This document shows, piece by piece, positions 8,735 to 18,553 of a stretch of DNA of 54,543 bases (its first letter is position 1; each line of letters opens with the position of its first letter). The notes beneath the pieces were generated by a model. The model saw only the letters and a list, made by a program, of their open reading frames with translations. It had not been told where the DNA came from and made no database searches. Made by a program: the position numbers and the translations under genes. Origin of the DNA: Cyclobacteriaceae bacterium. Lineage in GTDB: Bacteria; Bacteroidota; Bacteroidia; Cytophagales; Cyclobacteriaceae. Location of the stretch: positions 1-54,543 of the forward strand of contig JAHEGY010000018.1 in the NCBI GenBank assembly GCA_024644875.1. The letters run 5' to 3'.

Positions 8735-9418
8735 ATGATAGAATTAAAAGAGATAAGAAAGTCCTACGATGTGGGAAAACAGAAGCTTGAAGTGTTAAAA
8801 AGTATTGATTTGCATATAGAAGCCGGGGAACTGGTTTCAATAATGGGTTCTTCCGGATCGGGCAAGTCTACTCTTCTGAATATAATAGGAATACTTGATG
8901 AATATGATTCGGGAGACTATACCCTGAATGATACCCTGATAAAAAACCTTTCTGAACGAAAAGCCGCATTTTACCGAAACCGTTTTTTAGGTTTTGTCTT
9001 TCAGTCTTTCAATCTTTTATCTTTTAAAAATGCACTGGAAAATGTAGCCTTACCTCTTTATTACCAGAAAGTGAGAAGAAAAAAGCGTAACATCAAGGCT
9101 ATGGAATACCTCGATATGGTTGGATTAAAAGAATGGGCTGAGCATATGCCAGGAGAATTGTCTGGCGGGCAGAAACAAAGAATAGCCATTGCGCGGGCTT
9201 TGATCGCAGATCCAAAGGTTATTCTGGCAGATGAACCTACAGGCGCATTGGATTCACAAACTTCCTTTGAAGTAATGGAGATATTTAAAGAGGTGAATGA
9301 TGCCGGTAAAACCATTCTGATCGTAACACACGAAGACGATATTGCACATAAAACGGATCGCATTATTAAATTAAGGGATGGAATTATTGTAGATGAAGAA
9401 ATAGCGATAGCATCTTAA
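8735..9418 (+). CDS. ABC transporter ATP-binding protein, MacB/LolD type
   Basis: A 227-residue nucleotide-binding subunit with every core motif: Walker A GSSGSGKSTLLNI (about 38-50), Q-loop FVFQSFNLL, signature LSGGQKQRIAIARAL, Walker B VILADEPTGALD, and the H-loop ILIVTHEDDIA. The length and the A-loop tyrosine region match the stand-alone ATPases of MacB/LolCDE-type mechanotransmission systems. It heads a four-gene operon with two permeases and a membrane fusion protein, the first permease beginning 10 bp after this stop. It should couple ATP hydrolysis to export of a peptide, lipid or drug across the envelope. The substrate is unknown. Confidence 0.93.
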   Translation: MIELKEIRKSYDVGKQKLEVLKSIDLHIEAGELVSIMGSSGSGKSTLLNIIGILDEYDSGDYTLNDTLIKNLSERKAAFYRNRFLGFVFQSFNLLSFKNALENVALPLYYQKVRRKKRNIKAMEYLDMVGLKEWAEHMPGELSGGQKQRIAIARALIADPKVILADEPTGALDSQTSFEVMEIFKEVNDAGKTILIVTHEDDIAHKTDRIIKLRDGIIVDEEIAIAS

Positions 9419-9428
9419 CCTCAAAGAA

Positions 9429-10673
9429 ATGTTTGATCTGGATAAGTGGCAAGAGATATATTATACCATTAAACAAAATAAACTGCGCACCTTTTTAACC
9501 GCGTTTAGTGTGTCATGGGGGATATTTATGCTTGTTTTATTACTGGGAGCCGGAAAAGGTCTTGAGAATGGTGTTAACAAGGAATTCGAGGAAGACGCTG
9601 TAAATAGTATCTATGTATCACCTGGTCGCACAAGTATGCCTTATAAGGGCATGAAACAAGGTCGATACATCAGACTTAAGAATAGTGATTATAGCTCGAC
9701 CAAATCTGAAATTGAAGGCATTGACCACATCACAGGAAGATATTACTGCTCAGGTGAATTTACTGTAAGGTATAAGGACCGGTATTCCAGCTTTTCTGTG
9801 ATTGGCGTTCATCCGGATCATGCATTTATCGAAAACCAGAAAGCCTTCCAAGGCAGGTATCTTAATGAAAATGATCATAGAGAAAGAAGAAAGGTTGTTA
9901 TAATGGGAACCGAAGTGAGCCAGATATTATTTAAGAATGAAGATCCGATAGACAAGTGGATACATATAGGTGGCATTCAGTATAAAGTAGTGGGAATTTA
10001 TGATGATGCCGGAGATGGTGATGAAGATCGTCGCATTTTTATCCCAATCTCAACAGCACAACTGGCCTATAATGGATCTAACTATATACATAATATGGTT
10101 TTCACCGTAGGAGATGCATCTGTCAAGGAAAGTATTGAGATGGTTGATAAGGTGAAAAGCGATCTTTCCAAACGCTATAAGTTTGATCCCAGTGACAACA
10201 GGGCATTGTTCATATGGAACAATGTAGAAAATTACCAGCGCTTCGTCAACCTTTTTAATGGCATACGGATCTTTATCTGGATTGTTGGGATTGGGACCAT
10301 AATCGCTGGAATTGTAGGTGTTAGTAATATAATGCTCATTGTGGTCAAAGAAAGGACCAGGGAAATTGGGGTCAGAAAGGCACTTGGGGCTACGCCCAAT
10401 TCTATTGTAGGTCTCTTTTTACAGGAAGCTATTGTAATAACAGGTATTGCCGGATACATCGGTTTACTCGGCGGAATTGGTTTAATTGAATTTATTAATT
10501 ATTCACTACTTGAATTCAGTGTTGATGCTCCTTATTTCAGAAATCCTGAGATCCATCTTCAGACAGCGATTGGGGCAACATTATTGTTAATATTCTCCGG
10601 AGTTATAGCAGGATATATTCCGGCTAAAAAAGCTTCAAAGATCAGACCAATAGAAGCATTAAGAGATGAATGA
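9429..10673 (+). CDS. MacB-type ABC transporter permease, first copy
   Basis: A 414-residue permease with the MacB/FtsX topology. One transmembrane helix near residues 20-43 (LTAFSVSWGIFMLVLLLGAG) is followed by a large periplasmic MacB_PCD domain (about 50-270). Three C-terminal helices near 280-405 follow, containing the FtsX motif (SNIMLIVVKERTREIGVRKALGA). The N terminus MFDLDKWQEI is nearly the same as that of the next gene, so the pair arose by duplication. It probably forms a heterodimer with that paralogue. The nucleotide-binding domain is encoded separately just upstream rather than fused as in E. coli MacB. Confidence 0.9.
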   Translation: MFDLDKWQEIYYTIKQNKLRTFLTAFSVSWGIFMLVLLLGAGKGLENGVNKEFEEDAVNSIYVSPGRTSMPYKGMKQGRYIRLKNSDYSSTKSEIEGIDHITGRYYCSGEFTVRYKDRYSSFSVIGVHPDHAFIENQKAFQGRYLNENDHRERRKVVIMGTEVSQILFKNEDPIDKWIHIGGIQYKVVGIYDDAGDGDEDRRIFIPISTAQLAYNGSNYIHNMVFTVGDASVKESIEMVDKVKSDLSKRYKFDPSDNRALFIWNNVENYQRFVNLFNGIRIFIWIVGIGTIIAGIVGVSNIMLIVVKERTREIGVRKALGATPNSIVGLFLQEAIVITGIAGYIGLLGGIGLIEFINYSLLEFSVDAPYFRNPEIHLQTAIGATLLLIFSGVIAGYIPAKKASKIRPIEALRDE

Positions 10674-10714
10674 TATTAAACTAAAGATAGAAGAATTCTT
10701 AAAAAGAAATAGAA

Positions 10715-11977
10715 GTGTTTGATTACGACAAATGGCAGGAAATATGGGCAACCATAAAAAAGAATAAGCTAAGAACTGCATTGACTATGTTTGGCGTTTT
10801 CTGGGGCATTTTTATGTTAATGGTCTTGCTGGGTTCGGGTAATGGTCTCGAAACAGGCGTGAGGATAGGATTTGAAAGTTGGGCAACTAATGCCGGATTT
10901 ATGTGGGGAAATAAAACCACTATGGCCTATGAGGGATTCAAACCAGGCAGATATCTGAGATTTTATAATGAAGATATCATAGCATTGCGTGAAAATGTAA
11001 AAGGACTGGACAAGCTGGCTCCCCGCAATTCACTTGGAAGCTGGCGAGGCGGCAACAATGTTTTCAGAGGCAATAAATCCGGGCCATTTAATGTCTATGG
11101 AGACTATCCCGATTTCCAGCATATACAAATTGTAAATATGGTCAAAGGAAGACACCTGAATGATTATGATCTCAAAGAAAAACGTAAGGTTGCAGTTCTC
11201 GGTCAGGAAGTTGTTAATGTACTTTTTAAATCTGATGAGGATCCAATTGGAGATTATATAAAGATTAATGGTATTTATTTCAAGGTTATAGGTGTGTTTA
11301 AATCACTGCGAACAGATGAAATGGCAACCAGGGACATGCAGACAGTTTACATTCCATTTTCCACTTTTCAACAGGCATTCAATTACGGGAACAGGGTCGG
11401 ATGGTTTTCATTCACTGCCCAGGAAGGCATACCGGTAAGTCTTGTTGAAAAGAACATGAAAGATGTCCTGAAAAAACGTCACCATGTAGATCCTGAAGAC
11501 CATGCCGCTATTGGTTCCAACAACCTGGAAGAAGAATTCGGACGCATAAACGGTCTTTTCTTTGGAATATCTCTATTTAACTGGATTGTAGGAATAGGGA
11601 CATTGTTTGCCGGAGTAATTGGCGTGAGCAATATTATGTTGATTATCGTTAAGGAACGAACCAAGGAAATAGGGATCAGAAAATCTATGGGTGCTACCCC
11701 CCTATCAATAATATCTCTTATTCTACAGGAATCCATAGTATTGACAGCATTTGCCGGATACATCGGCCTTGTATTGGGAACCTTTCTACTGGAAGGCATT
11801 AACTATGCAATGGAAAAGTTCGATTTAAATTCTGATATGTTTGCCCATCCGGGGGTAGATTTCAGAATCGCATTGACAGCATTTGGAATATTAATTATAT
11901 GCGGTGCTTTTGCCGGATTGATCCCTGCAAGAAAAGCCGCCTCAATAAGTCCCATTGAAGCAATTAGAGTTGAATAA
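10715..11977 (+). CDS. MacB-type ABC transporter permease, second copy
   Basis: A 420-residue paralogue of the preceding permease, with the same one-plus-three helix plan, periplasmic MacB_PCD domain and FtsX motif (SNIMLIIVKERTKEIGIRKSMGA). The start is GTG at 10715. It is supported by alignment of its first residues MFDYDKWQEIW with MFDLDKWQEIY of the first copy, and no ATG fits. A tiny open frame of 18 codons (10666-10722) overlaps both the previous stop and this start and might couple translation. Sequence divergence in the periplasmic domain suggests the two copies have different roles in a heterodimer. Confidence 0.9.
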   Translation: MFDYDKWQEIWATIKKNKLRTALTMFGVFWGIFMLMVLLGSGNGLETGVRIGFESWATNAGFMWGNKTTMAYEGFKPGRYLRFYNEDIIALRENVKGLDKLAPRNSLGSWRGGNNVFRGNKSGPFNVYGDYPDFQHIQIVNMVKGRHLNDYDLKEKRKVAVLGQEVVNVLFKSDEDPIGDYIKINGIYFKVIGVFKSLRTDEMATRDMQTVYIPFSTFQQAFNYGNRVGWFSFTAQEGIPVSLVEKNMKDVLKKRHHVDPEDHAAIGSNNLEEEFGRINGLFFGISLFNWIVGIGTLFAGVIGVSNIMLIIVKERTKEIGIRKSMGATPLSIISLILQESIVLTAFAGYIGLVLGTFLLEGINYAMEKFDLNSDMFAHPGVDFRIALTAFGILIICGAFAGLIPARKAASISPIEAIRVE

Positions 11978-11987
11978 ATTAATTAAA

Positions 11988-13061
11988 ATGAAAACAGTTT
12001 TCAGAGTATTATTAGTATTGATTTTAATAACAAGCTTTGTAGGTACTGGTTATTTCCTTTACCAAAAATCAAAGGAACCACCGGTAGTATTTAGTACTGA
12101 AAAGCCATTTTATACCGATATTATATATAAAACCGTGGCGACCGGATCAATTGTACCCAGAAAGGAAATTGATCTAAAATCTCAGGTATCTGGGGTGGTT
12201 GAGAAAATATTTGTTGAAGCCGGAGAGATTGCAAAAGAGGGTGATATTATCGCTAAAATCAAAATTATTCCTGATGTGGTGGCCCTAAATAATGCGGAAG
12301 CAAACTTAAATGCTGCCATTATCAACTATAAAAATGCCGAGAAAGAGATGAATCGGCAAAAGAAATTGTATGATGATAAGATCATTTCAGAATTTGACTT
12401 CAACAGGTATATGCTGGAATATAACCTTAGACGGCAGGAACTGGATGCTGCAGAAAACAATCTGGATCTTATCAAGGAAGGTGCTTCAAAAAAGTCAGGT
12501 AGTGTTTCTAACCTGGTCAGGTCAACGGCCGACGGCATGATACTTGACGTTCCGGTGAAACAGGGAACCTTTGTGATTGAATCTAATACATTCAATGAGG
12601 GTACTACCATTGCCACAGTTGCCAATATGAATGAAATGATCTTTGAGGGAAAGGTAGATGAATCTGAGGTCGGGAAATTAAAAGAAGGCATGGGTTTACT
12701 GCTAACAATTGGTGCGCTAGATAAAGAGACATTCATGGCAGACCTGGAATACATTTCTCCAAAAGGAGTTGAAGAAGAAGGCGCCATACAGTTTGAAATA
12801 AAAGCGGCCATAAATCTGAAAGAAGGAACCTTCCTGAGAGCCGGCTATAGTGCCAATGCCGATATCGTACTGGATAAAAGAGATAGCGTTCTTGCTATTA
12901 AAGAAAGTAATTTGATATTTGAAGAAGATAAGATATTCGTGGAAATGGAGACCGGAGATCAGGTCTTTGAAAAAAGAGAAATTGAGACCGGACTGTCTGA
13001 TGGTATAAATATCGAGATATTGAGTGGATTGGATCCCGATGATGAAATAAAGAAATTATAA
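11988..13061 (+). CDS. MacA/HlyD-type membrane fusion (periplasmic adaptor) protein
   Basis: A 357-residue periplasmic adaptor. ATG 11988, 10 bp after the permease stop, is a better start than a TTG 33 nt earlier, because it gives a clean signal-anchor (MKTVFRVLLVLILITSFVGTGYF). The domains run in order: half of the lipoyl/barrel-sandwich fold (DLKSQVSGVVEKIFVEAGE, about 60-80), an alpha-helical hairpin (about 95-165, with NNAEANLNAAIINYKNAEKE), the second lipoyl half (STADGMILDVPVKQG), then a beta-barrel and membrane-proximal domain. It should bridge the two-permease ABC exporter to a TolC-like channel. No such channel is in the window, so the channel must be supplied from elsewhere. Confidence 0.9.
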   Translation: MKTVFRVLLVLILITSFVGTGYFLYQKSKEPPVVFSTEKPFYTDIIYKTVATGSIVPRKEIDLKSQVSGVVEKIFVEAGEIAKEGDIIAKIKIIPDVVALNNAEANLNAAIINYKNAEKEMNRQKKLYDDKIISEFDFNRYMLEYNLRRQELDAAENNLDLIKEGASKKSGSVSNLVRSTADGMILDVPVKQGTFVIESNTFNEGTTIATVANMNEMIFEGKVDESEVGKLKEGMGLLLTIGALDKETFMADLEYISPKGVEEEGAIQFEIKAAINLKEGTFLRAGYSANADIVLDKRDSVLAIKESNLIFEEDKIFVEMETGDQVFEKREIETGLSDGINIEILSGLDPDDEIKKL

Positions 13062-13092
13062 ACAGGATCAGTTATTATCTGCTTATATCATC

Positions 13093-13127
13093 CAGAGCCT
13101 GGAGTTCTGGGTAAACAACAGGCTCTG
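13093..13127. terminator. Stem-loop between convergent genes
   Basis: CAGAGCCTG (13093-13101) and CAGGCTCTG (13119-13127) form a perfect 9-bp stem with a 17-nt loop. It lies midway between the convergent stops at 13061 and 13147, the position expected for a shared terminator. Neither side has a strong U-tract. Confidence 0.5.
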
Positions 13128-13146
13128 AATTCTATAATACTAAATA

Positions 13147-13590
13147 TTATTCGAATTTAGCGGTTATGACATCATACCTGGCTTTCATGTCAGGATCATC
13201 CTTAATGCCTGACCGGATGGCTTTATATTTGCTTGATCCAATAGCATACTTTGCCATAAGATTAATAAGATCCTTCGCGGCTTGTTTCCTTTCGTCAATC
13301 TCTCCATTAACAGTATCTAAAAATTTGATCTCCCATTCAAGTGCTTCAATGCCAGCAAGTTTATCTGCATCACCTTTGGTTGCCTGCAATTCCTTAAATC
13401 GTTGACCGGTCATCCCCTCTTGTTTTGAAATTAAATCATTTACTAACGGACTAATGGATGATGTTATGCTCTTTACCCCAGCATTAGCTATAGCATAAGC
13501 TTTTAAGTCATCATCTGTTATTTCAACATCCTGGGCATTAGCAAATCCAATCCCAATTACAAAAACAAGAAAATACATTAGTTTCTTCAT
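13147..13590 (-). CDS. Small exported protein, DUF4168-like
   Basis: A 147-residue secreted or periplasmic protein. The signal peptide is MKKLMYFLVFVIGIGFANAQ, followed directly by DVEITDDDLKAYAIANAGVK. The mature part is alpha-helical, with repeated Asp and Lys and a region KELQATKGDADKLAGIEALEWE. The opening D-x-x-L-x-x-Y-A pattern and the F/K-E-L-Q-A-x-x-G-D segment recall DUF4168 proteins, whose function is unknown. I hold that assignment loosely. It stands alone on the minus strand, facing the exporter operon, with 224 bp before the next gene on its upstream side. That gap is AT-rich and holds no full TAnnTTTG box that I could find. Confidence 0.75.
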   Translation of the reverse strand: MKKLMYFLVFVIGIGFANAQDVEITDDDLKAYAIANAGVKSITSSISPLVNDLISKQEGMTGQRFKELQATKGDADKLAGIEALEWEIKFLDTVNGEIDERKQAAKDLINLMAKYAIGSSKYKAIRSGIKDDPDMKARYDVITAKFE

Positions 13591-13814
13591 CTTACAATCA
13601 ATTTAATTTTATCAATTTATTTATTTTATATTAATTACAATTTTAACTAAGTGCCGAAATAACAAATTTTTAAATTGAATGGCAAAGGGAAAGTAAAAAA
13701 AATTACACTATAAGTACTTGGTAATTAGCCTAATAAATACTTAAACGATAATAAAAACCATAATACATGTTCCTTCCGGTAAGATAAAATCATCGGTATT
13801 ATTTATAATCTCAC

Positions 13815-16212
13815 CTAAAATTTGATCTTGAATCTAATATTAAAAAATCGTCCGGATAAGGAATTTGGAACAGCATAATAGATATTGTTAAAATCTTTTA
13901 CCCAATAATAACTCACTGGATTATTCCTCCCTGTTAAATTCAAAACTTCAATCCCTAACCATAAGGATTCCAGAAAGTTAACTTTTTTCATATAAAAGAT
14001 CTTTGATAATCCTATATCGATTCTCTGGTAAGATTCTCCTCTAAAAATATTGCGGTATTCGATATTGTTAGGTGGTCCAAAGGGCAAGCCAGATGCATAA
14101 TTAAGATTCAGGTATACCCTATAGGTAGGATTTTTTGGAAGATGATCCTGAAAGAAGATATTAAAATTAACTAACTGGTCGGTTGGTCTGGATATCATGC
14201 CTCTGTCATCAATGGATAGATCTTCTTTTGTCGATAAAAACCCTATACTGAACCACGATTCATCACCCGGAACAAATTCTCCGCTTACCCTGAAATCAAA
14301 TCCTGCAGCATAACCACTGGCTACATTATCAGCATAGTACCTGATTCTGACATTATCAATATCATAGGGTATAATATCATCCAGATATTTATAATACGTT
14401 TCCACGGTTAGCTTAAAAGGACGTCCCCAGAAACTAAAATTATAATCCATCCCGGCTATGGCGTGATATGATTTTTGAGCATCCACCCCAAGGTTCAGAC
14501 TCCCGTCAAATCTTCTGAATTCACGATAGAATGGTTGCTGCTGGTATAATCCCACCGCGGCCCGAAAAACCATATCCTTTTTCCAGGATGGGAAAAATGA
14601 ATATTGAATCCTGGGGCTGATAAGGAAATTATCATTAATGTCCAGGTAGTTGAAACGAAGCCCGTACGCAAGCATATGTCGATTACTAAAATTAATATGA
14701 TGCTGGATATATCCAGTCAATACATTTCCTTTTGTATGATTATCAGCATCAATGTGTTCGGTAATGGTAACATAGTCTGCTGAATCAATAAAACTGTATT
14801 CCTGGATATGATCATCAAATTCCTGATAGGCATAACCAATTCCAAAACCTAAATGACTTTTATCAGAAATTATAAGCTCATTCCTTAACTCTGTATTTAA
14901 AATTTGAGCATTAAGTTGATTTCTCGCTGACTCAAAATCAGTCCCGATACCCCGCAAGCTAATACATTTATTAAACGTTTCTGATTCCGGCCTTTTATCT
15001 ACATCACATATCCTGTAACCCGCTTCAATGTCGAAATACTCCCTTTCCTGAGTATAGTAGTTTGAAAAAATCAGATTTGACCTAAACCTTTCTGTAAACC
15101 GGTGTGTTAATTTAAACGCACCCTGATACGTATTATAATTTAACAATTCCCTTCCAACAAAAGCGACATAAATATTTAACGGCTGGTTAAAGGTTCCAAA
15201 CTCCGTCTCACGACTTTCCGGCTCCACGGTATATCGGTTCCTGGAAAAAGCAAATAATAGACCCAGTTCCGTTTTTGGAAGATTCCCGATTTTCTTATTC
15301 CCCAGATTAAAATGAAAATAGGATTGAATATCGGTATACCTGGGGTAATATTCACCTTCCGTTTCAAGAGTATTTAAAAGATATTCAGATCTTTTATGCC
15401 TTGCCCCAATAAGATAGGATATCCTATCTTTTTTAATGCTTCCCCCCAGATGAAATGTTCCCCCTAACAATCCGATAGCCAGGGAACCATTAAACGCTTC
15501 AGGTCTCTTATAAGTCACATTAAGACTGGATGAAAGTGCATCTCCGTATTCCGGCTGCCATCCACCCGATGAAAAATTAACTTCCTGTGTCAGATCCGGA
15601 TTGACAAAACTCAGGCCTTCCTGTTCCCCTGATCGGGTCAAGAATGGCCGGTAAACAGGTATATCGTTTACATAGACCAGGTTTTCATCAAAATTACCTC
15701 CTCTTACCGAATAAGTGCTGGAAAGTTCATTATTACTGACCACCCCCGGTAGTGTTACAAGCACCTGGTTGAAGTCATTAAAAGGTGTTGGTAAATATTC
15801 AATATTTCTGGGTTCCAGGGTATATACGCTTACCTGATCTCGCACTAGATCACCAGGGCCTGATGTAATAGAAATACTATCCAGCACCCGTAGTCTCTGA
15901 CTTAAGATCACATCAATCTTTTTCCTTTCACCTGCTTCCAGCTGTAGCGTGCGCTTATAAATTTCATAATTGAGATGTTGCACAATAACGGTAAAATCAA
16001 CCCTTGATGGCAGTGACAATTCATAATATCCCAGGCTATCGGTGGTAGTGCCGGTATTGAATTCGGGGATGGAGATTGAGGCTGTATGAACCGGAATGTT
16101 CAGAGAATCTTTTATGGTACCGAACAGAATGCCCTGTTGTGCCACAAGCATTACAGGCAGTATACTTAAATATAATAGTACAAGAATAAATGTAATTGAA
16201 GAAAGACCTTTC
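13815..16212 (-). CDS. TonB-dependent receptor with carboxypeptidase-like regulatory domain
   Basis: A 799-residue outer-membrane receptor; the start is GTG at 16212-16214, so the first base of the gene is 16214. A signal peptide (about 1-25, ending MLVAQQ) is followed by a carboxypeptidase-regulatory-like beta-sandwich (GTIKDSLNIPVHTASISI to about 105). A plug domain comes next (about 125-230, with FNQVLVTLPGVVSNNE, TYSVRGGNFDENLVYVNDIP and a YGDALSSSLNVTYK end), then a 22-strand-type barrel ending in SGRFFNIRFKIKF with the terminal Phe. Ligands of such receptors include siderophores, glycans and peptides; this one has no SusD partner nearby. It is the last gene of an eight-gene run and starts 10 bp after rpe. 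No better ATG occurs before the signal peptide. Confidence 0.9.
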
Positions 16213-16224
16213 ACCCCTGAAGTA

Positions 16225-16875
16225 TCAAACTGTATTTTTTAATACATTTATTGTATTTATTGGGTTTTCTGATTTGAACACAAATGTGCCAGCTACAAAT
16301 ACATCAACGCCAGCATCATGTAATTGTTTTATGTTATCCGTTGAAATACCACCATCTACCTGGATTAAAAGTTCAGGATTCAATTCTTTGGATAAAGTTC
16401 TTAGATCCTTTACTTTTTCATATGAAGATTCAATAAAATTCTGGCCACCAAATCCCGGATTTACGGTCATAATAAGGACCATATCCAAGTCCTTAAGAAT
16501 AGGCTTAAGAAGACCAACATCAGTATGTGGATTGAGCGCCACACCAGCTTTTGCACCTGTATTTTTTATCTGCTGAACAGTACTGTGTAAATGAGGACAT
16601 GCTTCATAATGAACTGTAATCAAATATGCTCCTGCCTCTGCAAATCTTTCTATATACTGTTCAGGATTAACGATCATCAAATGAACATCAAGAGGTTTAT
16701 TTGAACATGATTGAATAGATTTTATTATCGAGAACCCAAATGAAATATTAGGGACAAAAACGCCATCCATAATATCCAGATGGATCCAATCTGCTTCGCT
16801 TTTATTGATCAATTCAATTTGAGACCCCAGATTTAAAAAATCAGCATTTAAAATTGAGGGTGATATTAAAATCAT
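16225..16875 (-). CDS. rpe: Ribulose-phosphate 3-epimerase
   Basis: A 216-residue TIM-barrel enzyme of the pentose phosphate pathway that interconverts D-ribulose 5-phosphate and D-xylulose 5-phosphate. Typical motifs are SPSILNADFLNLG at the N terminus, the metal-binding WIHLDIMDGVFVPNISFG (His, Asp), LDVHLMIVNPE with the second His, and MTVNPGFGGQNFI. The phosphate-binding and catalytic QVDGGIS (Asp) and GTFVFKS loops follow. Length and order match the family. It lies between the T9SS subtilase (25 bp gap) and the TonB receptor (10 bp gap), so this housekeeping enzyme is embedded in an envelope-protein operon. Confidence 0.96.
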   Translation of the reverse strand: MILISPSILNADFLNLGSQIELINKSEADWIHLDIMDGVFVPNISFGFSIIKSIQSCSNKPLDVHLMIVNPEQYIERFAEAGAYLITVHYEACPHLHSTVQQIKNTGAKAGVALNPHTDVGLLKPILKDLDMVLIMTVNPGFGGQNFIESSYEKVKDLRTLSKELNPELLIQVDGGISTDNIKQLHDAGVDVFVAGTFVFKSENPINTINVLKNTV

Positions 16876-16900
16876 TATTAGAGAATTTTAAGTCAAAAAA

Positions 16901-18553
16901 TCAGGGAATCAGGATCTTAACCTTTCCACTATCCTTTCCTGAATATAAGTGTAAAACATAAATTCCAGGTGATAATTTTTTCAGATCAAGTTCAAATCTG
17001 CTTCCACTTTTTATCTTTTCTGCTCTATGAGAGAAAACCATTGAGCCGTTTATATCAAATATTTGGATTTCTATGTCTCTAATGATAGACACAGTTCCTG
17101 TCAGTTCAACAAACAACCGGTAATTCTTTACAGGATTCGGATAGATCTTATATCCTTTTTCCGAAAGATCATCATCTATGGAAGTTATTTCAGATTGTAT
17201 TGCTTTAAAATCAGGGATTCCATACCCTATTAGGGTATCCGGAGAATTATACTGTGTGCTTCCTTTCTTGATCAATTCAATGATCTCCATATTATTCAGG
17301 TCAGGATAAGCCTGCCAGACTCCGGCAGCCAATCCTGCGACAAGGGGTGCCGCATAAGAGGTTCCGGATCCATAAGTCAATGAACCATTCCAACCTACTA
17401 TGCTGGTTCCTTTACCTAGGGCACTGACTTCAGGTTTTATCCGGTCGTCTGATGTTGGTCCCGTTGAGCTGAAAATTTGATATTCTTCATTTTCATTAAC
17501 AGCTCCAACTGCAATTATAGAATCTGCATCAGCTGGGGCAACCAATTTGCCCCACAATTCATCATCACCTTCATTGCCAACACTTACAACACATAATATT
17601 CCTTTTGATGAGGCTATATCATTTGCCTGGGTAATTATTGCAGTATTTCCATCCATATCCTGGAAATTGTAATCCATTGATGGATCGTCGAAAAAATTAT
17701 ACCCTAATGAAGTATTTATAATATCCACACCTATGCTATCGGCATATTCCGCAGCAAACAGCCAGTTATACTCTTCAATATTATATTCTGTGGGTACGTC
17801 TTCTGTTACACATAAAATTACATCCGCATCAGGAGCTACTCCAACAAATACTTCATCAAGATATGCTGTTATTGTTGAAAGTACACTTGTCCCATGATCA
17901 TCATATCTGTATACGTTATTTGAATTCTCCACAAAATCCCAGACAGCGACCACCTGATTATTTTCATACATACGCGTAAAATAAGGGCTAATATTTGTAC
18001 CAATAAATCCTGCGTCGAATACGGCTATCATTTTTCCCTGCCCTGAAAATCCAGCGGCGTGCATTTCGTCCGCACCAATCATATCATTCTGAATTGCATT
18101 AGTTAGTTCTGCTGTTTCAGTAGTTTGATTAAGGAATTCTGTTGTTGAGGATTCATATACCGATTCATAATTAAGTCGCTGGCCAGGTGCTACAAACTGC
18201 ACTTCCGTTACATATGCTAGCTGTTCAATTTCTGTTATCCTTGATTCATGTGCTTCAATAAGTACACCGTTAAGCCATTTAGTCTGATAAAAAACGTGCA
18301 CGCTATCAATATTATTGAGCGCATTTATATAAAGGTTGTTCACCGGGAGATCCTGTAAGGTCACAGGAATGTTATATTTTATCCGTCTTTCGATGGCTCT
18401 ATCTGACAAATATGCCTCCGGATTATCCAATGTATAGACTGATTCAGATTTAGCATCAAAAAACACCATGTATCTGTTCACCTGTGCTGACACCACCTGG
18501 TTCAGGATAGTCAGACACATAATTAAAGTCACTGCCAATTTACTCATACCCAT
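16901..18553 (-). CDS. Subtilisin-like S8 serine protease with type IX secretion sorting domain
   Basis: A 550-residue secreted subtilase. The signal peptide (about 1-23, ending VVSAQ) is followed by an N-terminal prosegment containing YLSDRAIERRIKYNIPV. The catalytic domain has the Asp in MIAVFDAGF, the His in DDHGTSVLS, the oxyanion region VVSVGNEGDDE and the Ser in GTSYAAPLVAGLAA. The last 80 residues form a type-A T9SS sorting domain, with YKIYPNPVKNY, an IFDINGS turn and LSPGIYVLHLYSG. It should therefore be exported through the outer membrane and kept on the cell surface or released. Two near ATGs (18553 and 18547) both overlap the 3' end of the upstream lipoprotein gene, suggesting translational coupling. 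All catalytic residues are intact. Confidence 0.93.
   Translation of the reverse strand: MGMSKLAVTLIMCLTILNQVVSAQVNRYMVFFDAKSESVYTLDNPEAYLSDRAIERRIKYNIPVTLQDLPVNNLYINALNNIDSVHVFYQTKWLNGVLIEAHESRITEIEQLAYVTEVQFVAPGQRLNYESVYESSTTEFLNQTTETAELTNAIQNDMIGADEMHAAGFSGQGKMIAVFDAGFIGTNISPYFTRMYENNQVVAVWDFVENSNNVYRYDDHGTSVLSTITAYLDEVFVGVAPDADVILCVTEDVPTEYNIEEYNWLFAAEYADSIGVDIINTSLGYNFFDDPSMDYNFQDMDGNTAIITQANDIASSKGILCVVSVGNEGDDELWGKLVAPADADSIIAVGAVNENEEYQIFSSTGPTSDDRIKPEVSALGKGTSIVGWNGSLTYGSGTSYAAPLVAGLAAGVWQAYPDLNNMEIIELIKKGSTQYNSPDTLIGYGIPDFKAIQSEITSIDDDLSEKGYKIYPNPVKNYRLFVELTGTVSIIRDIEIQIFDINGSMVFSHRAEKIKSGSRFELDLKKLSPGIYVLHLYSGKDSGKVKILIP

Noticed and set aside
10666-10722. An 18-codon open frame overlapping the stop of the first permease and the start of the second.
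   Set aside because: Too short to support as a gene. It is mentioned only as a possible translational coupler.
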